Assembly: GCF_003047105.1 (NCBI RefSeq)
Contig: NZ_CP028472.1
Span: 356,561 to 420,560, forward strand
Length of the DNA: 64,000 nt
Direction: 5' to 3'
From: Celeribacter baekdonensis
GTDB taxonomy: Bacteria > Pseudomonadota > Alphaproteobacteria > Rhodobacterales > Rhodobacteraceae
The notes under the pieces were generated by a model that was not told the DNA's origin, ran no database searches, and saw only the letters and a program-made list of their open reading frames with translations. This document shows positions 18,351 to 25,442 of this stretch, piece after piece. The translations under genes were made by a program, and so were the position numbers. Within the stretch, counting starts at the first letter, position 1; each line of letters begins with the position of its first letter.

Positions 18351-19835
18351 TTACGGGTTCTCCTCCTCCAACAGCGCTGCCAGCCCGTGATCGAGCCTGC
18401 AAAAGCTGTGAAACCTCTTTTCGTAATACGGACCCAACGCCGGGTCGGGTCGGTGTGTGCGGGCCACGCCGGTCATTTGTGCGGTGGCTTCGGCCAAATC
18501 GGCATAGGCACCACAGGCCACAGCGGCACAGATCGCCGCGCCCAATGCGCCCACCTCAGAGGCGCGCACCGCCTCCACATTGCGTTGGCAGACATCGGCA
18601 AACACCTGTGCCCAGACCGGAGATTTCGACGCCCCGCCCGCAAGCCGGATCGTTTCTGGAAACGGCTGACCCGCCACGGCAACAGCATCCTCGGCATGGC
18701 GTCGCGCCTGAAACACAACCCCTTCAAAGATAGCGCGCAACATTGTCCCCAAATCATCGCTCGCGCCCAGATCGACAAAGGTCCCACGCCGCGGATCGGG
18801 TCCAAACACATAGGGCAAAAACTGACAGCGGCGGGTTTCGATCGGGCTATTGGCAACCAATGAATTGGCCTCAGACACGGAAACGCGCCCGCCCATGGCA
18901 TGATCCAAGAACCACCCCAGATTGGCGGCAGAACAGGGGCTGCCTTCGGCAATCAATCGGCGATCCCCGCCCCGATAGAGCATGTTCAGGATCGGTGTGT
19001 CTTTGCCTTTTGGTGGGCCGCTTTCCAGACTGTTGATCGACCAAGTTCCGGCAATCATTGTTAAAACCGGCGCATCAACCGCACCCGCCCCCAAAGAACT
19101 GGCGGCCACATCCATCATCGACCCCGCCACTGGCGTACCCTCCGGCAATCCGGTTTCTTCAGCGGCACGGCGCGACACCCGCCCGGCAATACTGTCGCTG
19201 GCCACGATGGGGGGTAAAAGATGGGCATGGGACTCAAACCCGAGGTCCTGAAAGACCGAATGCGCATAGGTGCCCGCCGCCACGTCCATTAAACCGCCGC
19301 CACTGGCCTCTGTCGGATCGGTCAAGGCCTCCCCCGTCAGTCGGAACCGGATCACATCTTTACAGGCCAAAGCCCAACGGGTGCGCGCCATGACCTTGGG
19401 ATCTGTACGCGCCAGATATGCCAGTTGCATCAGGGTTTGACCGCCCCAAAGCCGGTGACCTGTCTGCGCCGAAATGTCATCGGCGCGCCCGCAGGCCGTC
19501 AGCTCCATCACCAAAGGCTGCGCTCGGTGATCAACCGAGACGATGCCCGGACATGTGCCGTGTCCCGCCTCGTCCAAGAGGAAAATACCATTGCCAAATC
19601 CGGTACACCCGACGGCAAGAATCTCGCGCCCGGCGCAATGTGCCGTGAGCCGCCGCAGGGCCGAGGTGGTGCCAGCCCAAAAGGCCTCGACATCCCGCTC
19701 GACCCGCCCGTCCGGGTGGTGATCGGTGGGGACATCGGCGGTTTCAATCGCGATTTCTGCGCCCATCAGATCATAGGCCACGACCTTGACCGCCGTGCCG
19801 CCCGCGTCGATTGAAATGAGGATTTCACCGCTCAT
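18351..19835 (-). CDS. FGGY-family carbohydrate (polyol) kinase
   Basis: A 494-residue cytoplasmic kinase. The N-terminal ATPase fold begins ISIDAGGTAVKVVAYDL, the substrate half includes GCTGFGNGIFLLDEAG, and the C-terminal half has GSMMDVAASSLGAG and the adenosine motif IRLAGGASKSPVWAQVFADV. It would phosphorylate a sugar or polyol after uptake. Its ATG overlaps the dehydrogenase stop (ATGA at 19832-19835), so the two are translationally coupled, as EryA and EryB are in erythritol loci. Erythritol, threitol or a pentitol are possible; xylulose- or ribulose-kinase-like activity is the main alternative. Confidence 0.85.
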   Translation of the reverse strand: MSGEILISIDAGGTAVKVVAYDLMGAEIAIETADVPTDHHPDGRVERDVEAFWAGTTSALRRLTAHCAGREILAVGCTGFGNGIFLLDEAGHGTCPGIVSVDHRAQPLVMELTACGRADDISAQTGHRLWGGQTLMQLAYLARTDPKVMARTRWALACKDVIRFRLTGEALTDPTEASGGGLMDVAAGTYAHSVFQDLGFESHAHLLPPIVASDSIAGRVSRRAAEETGLPEGTPVAGSMMDVAASSLGAGAVDAPVLTMIAGTWSINSLESGPPKGKDTPILNMLYRGGDRRLIAEGSPCSAANLGWFLDHAMGGRVSVSEANSLVANSPIETRRCQFLPYVFGPDPRRGTFVDLGASDDLGTMLRAIFEGVVFQARRHAEDAVAVAGQPFPETIRLAGGASKSPVWAQVFADVCQRNVEAVRASEVGALGAAICAAVACGAYADLAEATAQMTGVARTHRPDPALGPYYEKRFHSFCRLDHGLAALLEEENP

Positions 19836-21520
19836 GCGACATTCTCCTGAAGCTGCGCGCGTGTGCCCATCAGGCGCGGGTCCTCCAACACAGCGGTGAT
19901 TTCCAGCGCCAAATCTTTCGGATCGCGTCCCGTTTCCTGTGCCAAAATTTCGGCCAAATCATAGAGCGTCTCGCGCTGTAACCCATGGCCGAGGCTCAAT
20001 TGGGTTCGCCGCAACACCAAATCTTCGATGCAACAGGCGGCGCGGGCGCGAATGGCCCAGATAATCTCACCCCGGCAATAGCTCGGTGCCCCGGCCAAAG
20101 GCGCACTGCCCTGCCCGGTGCAAAGCGGCGCAACCTCTTGGGCCAAGGCCCCATACCGGGCAATCAAACGCGTGGTGATGTCTTTTGACGTCGTCATCGC
20201 GTCGCGCGCAAAAGGCGCGGCACCGGGATAAGTGCGTTGCGCGGTGGAAACCTCTCGCCTGCGGCCCAAGTGTTTCAGCACGCGATCCGCAGCCTCTTCA
20301 CCAAAGGCCCGAAAGGTTGTCCATTTGCCGCCCACAAGCGACAAAACCGGGGCTGCGCAGCCGGAAAAACGATCCTCTTCAAGCGCATGATCGCGGGCCG
20401 CGCTGGTGGCCGACCCACCGCCATCGCGCAGCGGACGAATGCCGGTTGTCATCGACACGATGTGGCTCCGATCCACCGCAATATCGGTGAAAAGCCCATC
20501 AATGGCACGCAAGAGATAGGCAATTTCGGTCTCTGAAATGCCGCGATCCTCCGCGTCCTTGGTCTCCACTTCGGTGGTCCCGACAAGGATGTTTTCGCCC
20601 ACAGGAAGGGTGATGATCATCCGCCCGGTGCCATCGTCAAAATAAAAGGCGCGCCCAGCCATGCGTTGATGCAGTGCGGCATGATCCAACACCAAATGCG
20701 CGCCTTTGACGCCGCGCAGATACTGCGTTTGACCGCCCAGCTTGACGTTCACATCGTCGATCCACGCGCCCGTGGCATTGACGATCACCTTCGGCGTGAT
20801 GCGGTATTGCGTGCGATCAAACCGATCCGTCACGACAATTGCGTCACCGTCTTTGTGCCAATTGACATGGTTGAGCGCTGCGATCTGTGGCCCCTGCCCC
20901 ATCGCTTCACCCAGCATTTCAAACATCAAGCCTTCGGGTTGGGTGATCTGCCCATCAAAATAGGCCGCCACGGCGCGGGTTTGCGGGCGCAGGCCTTTTG
21001 GGAAATGGGCCCGGCGCAAAACGGTTTTATGATTTGGCAGCGGATGTTCGCGGCGACCGAAGGCCTCATAGAGCCGCAACGCGCCCTCAAGGGCGGCCAA
21101 GGACAGCGGGCCACTCAAACGGGCAAAGCCCAAGAACCGCAGCACCGCACGGGCGAAACCACCCAAAAGATGCTCAAGCGGCACGACAATTTCCAGCGGC
21201 TTCACAAGATGCCCGGCATGGGCAATGAGGCGATTACGCTCGCGCGCCGATTCCGCCACCAGCCGAAATTCGCGCCCCTCAAGATACCGTAGCCCGCCAT
21301 GGGCCATACGGCTTGAGGCGCTGCTCGCGCCTTGGCAAAAATCATGCGGGTCTATCAGCACGCAGGACACCCCGTTGAGTGCCAGATCGCGCAGTGTCGC
21401 CACACCGTTCACCCCACCGCCAAGGATCAAAACATCAGGGCCCTGCAACCCAGCAAGCCGGTGCTTGCTGGTGTGACGCAAGGGGGGTGTGTCAGAGGGT
21501 ATGGCGCAATTTTGTTTCAT
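19832..21520 (-). CDS. GlpD-type FAD-dependent polyol-phosphate dehydrogenase
   Basis: A 562-residue flavoprotein of the glycerol-3-phosphate dehydrogenase family. The FAD-binding GGGVNGVATLRDLAL starts near residue 33; GASSASSRMAHGGLRYLE, VNATGAWIDDV and TTGIRPLRDGG are family motifs, and SLVGGKWTTFRAFGEEAAD closes the FAD domain. It would oxidise a polyol phosphate at the membrane, passing electrons to quinone. First gene of the minus-strand operon, directly upstream of the kinase. EryB of erythritol catabolism belongs to this family, so the product is likely not simply glycerol-3-phosphate dehydrogenase. No clear Shine-Dalgarno precedes the ATG at 21520. Confidence 0.85.
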   Translation of the reverse strand: MKQNCAIPSDTPPLRHTSKHRLAGLQGPDVLILGGGVNGVATLRDLALNGVSCVLIDPHDFCQGASSASSRMAHGGLRYLEGREFRLVAESARERNRLIAHAGHLVKPLEIVVPLEHLLGGFARAVLRFLGFARLSGPLSLAALEGALRLYEAFGRREHPLPNHKTVLRRAHFPKGLRPQTRAVAAYFDGQITQPEGLMFEMLGEAMGQGPQIAALNHVNWHKDGDAIVVTDRFDRTQYRITPKVIVNATGAWIDDVNVKLGGQTQYLRGVKGAHLVLDHAALHQRMAGRAFYFDDGTGRMIITLPVGENILVGTTEVETKDAEDRGISETEIAYLLRAIDGLFTDIAVDRSHIVSMTTGIRPLRDGGGSATSAARDHALEEDRFSGCAAPVLSLVGGKWTTFRAFGEEAADRVLKHLGRRREVSTAQRTYPGAAPFARDAMTTSKDITTRLIARYGALAQEVAPLCTGQGSAPLAGAPSYCRGEIIWAIRARAACCIEDLVLRRTQLSLGHGLQRETLYDLAEILAQETGRDPKDLALEITAVLEDPRLMGTRAQLQENVA

Positions 21521-21540
21521 GCGGAGAGAACAGCCTATTT

Positions 21541-21576
21541 TTTATTTTTTGTAAATAGCACTTTACAAAAAATAAA
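21541..21576. promoter_or_regulatory. Perfect 15-bp inverted repeat, candidate operator of the polyol operon
   Basis: TTTATTTTTTGTAAA (21541-21555) and TTTACAAAAAATAAA (21562-21576) are exact reverse complements with the 6-bp spacer TAGCAC. The centre is about 38 bp upstream of the first gene of the operon whose last gene encodes a SorC regulator. Binding by that regulator is inferred. Confidence 0.65.
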
Positions 21577-21815
21577 TAAAATACGGCAAGTCACTCTGAC
21601 CAAATGCAGGGCATCGCCCAGAAAACGGCCGCTCAAACCCGGCCCAAAAAGCGATCCTCTTGCTTAATAAAACAAATGCTTACTTTGATAAATTCCACTT
21701 ACGTCCTGCATAGCGCAACAGAGTGGCGCGCCGCTGTTGGCGGTCATTGGTACAGCGGCTAAAAGACGGCATGTGGACCAAAACCACGCTGTGCGCGATC
21801 ACCCAAACCGGGTAG

Positions 21816-21857
21816 AATCCCTTTGGCCAAACGGTTCGACGTCCGGCCAAAGGGATT
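21816..21857. terminator. Hairpin terminator after the propeller-protein gene
   Basis: AATCCCTTTGGCC (21816-21828) pairs perfectly with GGCCAAAGGGATT (21845-21857), a 13-bp stem with a 16-nt loop. It lies 43 bp past the stop codon at 21901 of the minus-strand operon. Confidence 0.6.
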
Positions 21858-21900
21858 TTGATAACTCAGATTGGTCGAAGAAAGCTCAAAAAGCAGACCG

Positions 21901-23205
21901 TCACCGAGACAGTTCGTCATCGCCAATGCGGTTGCGGAACACCATCAACCGCGCCTGTTTGGCGCGATAATAATTGTCGACGGAATACGCAATCGTGGCG
22001 AAATCCGGTCGTCCATCCCCGTTGAAATCGGCCATGGCGATCCGCGCCACGGAATCATCGGAAACGCGCCACTTGGCGAACACGCCGGCTTTTTTATCGA
22101 CCATTTTGTAATACATAACCCCCTGCCATGGCCATGGACCCCGCAACCCCACAAGGAATTCTTCATCGCCATCCCCATCGAAATCCGCACAGAGGATTTG
22201 ATGGCCGGGCCCTTCGCCATTTTCATTTGGATCGCCGTAAACGTCCAGCACCTGGCGGGTCCAACGGGCGGTGGCCGGATCGCTTTCGGGGTCACGGGTA
22301 TAGATGGCAACCGTATTGCCATGAAACGGCTCGATGGCGGCGGCATAGCTCATTGGAACACCATCAATGCGCCCCGCATCAAGATCGCCACTGCCCTTAA
22401 ACCCGGTCTCTTCGAACTGTGTGGTTTCGCCTTCGCCGATCCGCACATGCTGCCATGTGGCTGTGTCCGCATCATAGTAAATCCACGTCACCCCTTCATC
22501 CGAGGCAACCAAAACAGAGTCCCGATCCGAACCGGGGATGAGCCCGCGCTTTTTCTCCGCCCCGTGCAACATGCGATAACTCATGTCGTCGATGGTGGTC
22601 ATCGGCCACTCCTGCGCCGTCAGAGGGTCGTCGGGCTGGGTGAACATCACCAGCGGCAGCACCCCATGTACGTTGCCCTTGGTCACAATTGGAAATCCGA
22701 TGATCTCAAGCCGCTCGGTCTGGGTGAAATACCCGGCGCGCAAACGATGCATCCCGGTGGCGCGGCCAATGTAATGGCGTGTCCATCGCTTGGCCTCTTC
22801 CACTCCCGGCCCCGGATTTTCGATCCAGTCGATTTTGCCCCCGGTCTCTTTTGCATCCACAATGGTGCCGATGTCGCCGTAAAGATCGTAACAGATGATC
22901 GGGTCGGGATAGCCATTGCCGGAAATATCGGCGTAGTCGCCCCCAACCGGCATTCTGACGCCATCCGTGATCAAACGACGGGTCCAATCGCCATTTTGAT
23001 ACCAATAAATCTCACCAAGCCGCAGCCCGTATCCAAACAGATCCGGCTTGCCATCCTGATTGAGATCCGGCGCTTCAAGCCAATAGCCGTCGCGCAAATG
23101 ATCCGCCACCAATTCGGGTTCAAACACCGGAATCATAAGCGGGGATGTCTTTGCCTGAGGCCCGGCTTCGGGGGTCGGACGGGCGGGGGTTTTCTGAATA
23201 TTCAT
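21901..23205 (-). CDS. VCBS/FG-GAP propeller protein, resembling the propeller domain of aldos-2-ulose dehydratase
   Basis: A 434-residue protein without a signal peptide, built of FG-GAP/VCBS-type repeats with Asp-rich calcium loops: APDLNQDGKPDLFGYG, ADISGNGYPDPIICYD, CADFDGDGDEEFLVGL, MADFNGDGRPDFATIA. The aromatic GPWPWQGVMYYKMVDKKAG between repeats and the overall length recall the seven-bladed N-terminal domain of fungal aldos-2-ulose dehydratase/isomerase, which dehydrates osones and 1,5-anhydrofructose. That match is from memory and moderate. The ATG at 23205 follows AAAGGAG; the gene begins 14 bp after the cupin gene, so the two products probably form one enzyme. Otherwise: an uncharacterised repeat protein. 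Confidence 0.6.
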   Translation of the reverse strand: MNIQKTPARPTPEAGPQAKTSPLMIPVFEPELVADHLRDGYWLEAPDLNQDGKPDLFGYGLRLGEIYWYQNGDWTRRLITDGVRMPVGGDYADISGNGYPDPIICYDLYGDIGTIVDAKETGGKIDWIENPGPGVEEAKRWTRHYIGRATGMHRLRAGYFTQTERLEIIGFPIVTKGNVHGVLPLVMFTQPDDPLTAQEWPMTTIDDMSYRMLHGAEKKRGLIPGSDRDSVLVASDEGVTWIYYDADTATWQHVRIGEGETTQFEETGFKGSGDLDAGRIDGVPMSYAAAIEPFHGNTVAIYTRDPESDPATARWTRQVLDVYGDPNENGEGPGHQILCADFDGDGDEEFLVGLRGPWPWQGVMYYKMVDKKAGVFAKWRVSDDSVARIAMADFNGDGRPDFATIAYSVDNYYRAKQARLMVFRNRIGDDELSR

Positions 23206-23219
23206 CTCTGTCGTCTCCT

Positions 23220-24041
23220 TTAGTGGTGGCAACACTGCCCAGTGTGAGTGTCCGATGTCTGCGGCCTTGGCGCGGGGCCCTCGGGCACAAGTTCAACGGC
23301 AAGCCAGAGGCAATCGGTGCGTGCGACATACTGGTGCCATGGGTAAAGAAAGCTGCCGTCCCCAGCGGGTTGAACCGCATAAATGCCGTGCGCTGCGCCG
23401 GGGGCGAGATATTGATTTTCATACAAAGTGCTCAGGTCATTGCGGCGAAATTTTTGCATCGCGCCATCCCCTGAAATTTGCACATGGTATTCAAGAAACG
23501 GGTGGCTGTTGTGGATCAGACAGGCCGTGCCCGCAGGTGCAAACCAAAGGTTCATAAACACGCCCCAACACTGCGGCGGACCCGGCGGCAGGGTCGGGGC
23601 AAGGCGATCCGGGGTGGCCTGAATCGTTGTCACCCGATCTCGGGGGGATCGAAACAGGGGCAGACCCGCAGCCCCCGACACAGACGCCATGCCCGGCAAT
23701 GTATCCAGCCTGCGCCATCCGGGCGCGGAACACAGATCAGCCGGCGCCGACAGCCGATCCAACGCCAAAGTGACAAGCGTCGTGTCGCTGCGCAGCGAGA
23801 CCTCGCGCAAAAACGCGGCCCCAAGCGGCGCAATATGGTCCCGTAGGCCCGACGGATAGAACGGCACGGGGGTCACACCAGGGTTCACCACGATGGCGCG
23901 GCTGCCGATCTCAACATGCCCCCCGTTTTGAAACACCCGGACCGGCAGATTGGGCGTGCTGAAACTCAGCGCTCGGATGTCACCATCTGTTTGCTCCCCA
24001 GTCAGACCAAAGTCCCTTTGCGGTGTTGTGAGCGTGGTCAT
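23220..24041 (-). CDS. Cupin protein, resembling the cupin part of aldos-2-ulose dehydratase
   Basis: A 273-residue cytoplasmic protein. The C-terminal half has a cupin-like metal site: CLIHNSHPFLEYHVQISGDG (two His and a Glu), ENQYLAPGAAHGIY and YPWHQYVARTD. The N-terminal half (about 1-150) is all-beta in character and may be a second, degenerate cupin. The tail ends CCHH, unusual and possibly metal-binding. AAAGGAG before the ATG at 24041 decides the start. In fungi propeller and cupins are one chain of about 900 residues; here they are adjacent genes. A general sugar-binding cupin is the alternative. Confidence 0.55.
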   Translation of the reverse strand: MTTLTTPQRDFGLTGEQTDGDIRALSFSTPNLPVRVFQNGGHVEIGSRAIVVNPGVTPVPFYPSGLRDHIAPLGAAFLREVSLRSDTTLVTLALDRLSAPADLCSAPGWRRLDTLPGMASVSGAAGLPLFRSPRDRVTTIQATPDRLAPTLPPGPPQCWGVFMNLWFAPAGTACLIHNSHPFLEYHVQISGDGAMQKFRRNDLSTLYENQYLAPGAAHGIYAVQPAGDGSFLYPWHQYVARTDCLWLAVELVPEGPAPRPQTSDTHTGQCCHH

Positions 24042-24099
24042 TTCATCTCCTTTCGCGAACCGTCGAAGCCGGTTCCCCCGGCTTCGACACCCTGTCAGA

Positions 24100-25347
24100 T
24101 CAGGCGGCGGGCTGAGTCTGGGCGAACTGCGGTTTGCCCGGCATTGCCCCGAAGTCAATCCCCGGAATGGCATTTGAAATGACCCCGGTGAACAGGTCCG
24201 AAAGCGCCTCCAAAACCCGCGCCGTGGCCTGACCATCACCGTAGACGCCGCTGGCGCGGGTCATGCCGTCATAGAGAATGTGATCGGTCAAAAGCGCGCT
24301 CACTTTGGTTCGCACCGCCTGCCGAGTCCGCCCGATCAGAACGGCGGCCCCCGCAGTGATCGCCTCGGGCCGTTCGGTCACATCGCGCAAAACAAGCGTG
24401 GGTTTGCCAAGGGAGGGGCCTTCTTCTTCCGCGCCAGAACTGTCCGAAACGATCAGATGCGCCTTGATCATCAGGCGGCAAAACTGGCGATAGGGCAGCG
24501 GTTCGATCGGGTAAATATTGTCTTCGCCCGACACAATCGGAAGGATCGCCTCACGGACCACCGGGTTGAGATGCAGCGGCATCACGATGCGCACATCATG
24601 GGTGCGGGCAATATCGACAAGCGCTTGGGCGATCTCGCGCATCGGTGCGCCCCAGCTTTCGCGGCGATGGACGGTGGCGATGATAATGGGGCGGGTGTCC
24701 GGGCCGTCAAGAAAGGCCAGCGGGTCGTCTTGATGCTCCGGCACTGGCTGGGCGGCGGCCCAACGGACCGCATCGACAACGGTGTTGCCCGTCACCCGGA
24801 TGCGGTCGGGGTCCACCCCATCATGCAACAGATTGTCGGCGCTCACCAAAGTCGGGGCAAGGTGCAGATCAGAGATTTGACAGACCAGTTTGCGGTTCGC
24901 TTCTTCGGGGAAGGGCGATGAAATATGGCCACTGCGCAGCCCTGCTTCGAGGTGGACCAGAGGCACACGGTTGTAAAAAGCACCAAGCGCTCCGGCAAAG
25001 GTCGAGGCGGTATCGCCATGGACGACAACCGCGTCGATGCCGAAGTCCTTGAGCGGGGCACCCAGTCCGGTGATGATCCGGGCGGTGATTTGATCAAGCC
25101 CCTGCCCCGGTTTCATAATGTCGAGATCGGCATCCGCCTTGAGGTCAAATTCCGTCATGGCCGATTGCAACATATCGCGATGCTGCCCGGTGGAAATCAC
25201 GATGGGGCGCATGTCCGACCGGTCCTGCATCGCCCGGATCACCGGGGCGACTTTGATGGCTTCGGGGCGGGTTCCAAAAACGAAAGCGACGTTTTTCACG
25301 GGGTTTTTCTCGGAGTTTTTCATAGTGTTTTTCACAGAATCTTTCAT
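24100..25347 (-). CDS. UDP-N-acetylglucosamine 2-epimerase-like protein
   Basis: A 415-residue GT-B fold protein of the WecB/MnaA family. FGTRPEAIKVAPVIRAM, VVHGDTASTFAGALGAFY, HLEAGLRSGHISSPFPEE and ATVHRRESWG are clear. The UDP-binding loop reads SDSSGAEEEGPSLGKP where typical members have SDSGG(I/V)QEE, so Gly and Gln are replaced. The C-terminus is about 30 residues longer than usual. The family converts UDP-GlcNAc to UDP-ManNAc through a glycal intermediate; in this operon of oxidation and dehydration enzymes a changed substrate or glycal-releasing activity is possible. AAAGGA precedes the ATG at 25347. Confidence 0.8.
   Translation of the reverse strand: MKDSVKNTMKNSEKNPVKNVAFVFGTRPEAIKVAPVIRAMQDRSDMRPIVISTGQHRDMLQSAMTEFDLKADADLDIMKPGQGLDQITARIITGLGAPLKDFGIDAVVVHGDTASTFAGALGAFYNRVPLVHLEAGLRSGHISSPFPEEANRKLVCQISDLHLAPTLVSADNLLHDGVDPDRIRVTGNTVVDAVRWAAAQPVPEHQDDPLAFLDGPDTRPIIIATVHRRESWGAPMREIAQALVDIARTHDVRIVMPLHLNPVVREAILPIVSGEDNIYPIEPLPYRQFCRLMIKAHLIVSDSSGAEEEGPSLGKPTLVLRDVTERPEAITAGAAVLIGRTRQAVRTKVSALLTDHILYDGMTRASGVYGDGQATARVLEALSDLFTGVISNAIPGIDFGAMPGKPQFAQTQPAA
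25286..25345 (-). repeat. Five degenerate 12-bp tandem repeats at the start of the epimerase gene
   Basis: Units of the form NNNNNGTTTTTC (plus strand) repeat at 25286, 25298, 25310, 25322 and 25334, the last degenerate. They encode a four-residue repeat of the type (V/M/E)-K-N-(T/S/P) in front of the conserved domain. Slippage could change the repeat number without breaking the frame. Confidence 0.6.
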
Positions 25348-25442
25348 GGGAGGTCCTTTCTAGGGGGGAGGAAGGCACGGTGAGAGACACCGTTGGCTGG
25401 GGCAACGTGTGACGCAGAGTTTCAGTCCGAATAGTGTCGCCG

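Larger units (their letters stand above)
21521..21900. promoter_or_regulatory. 380-bp promoter region of the polyol operon and 3' end of the dehydratase operon
   Basis: No gene is visible here. The part next to the GlpD-like start is very AT-rich, unlike its surroundings, and holds the inverted repeat at 21541-21576. The part next to 21901 holds the hairpin at 21816-21857. The middle (about 21600-21800) shows nothing recognisable. Confidence 0.6.

Noticed and set aside
25286..25345. CRISPR-like short repeats
   Set aside because: Twelve-base units without spacers inside a coding sequence; no cas genes in the window.
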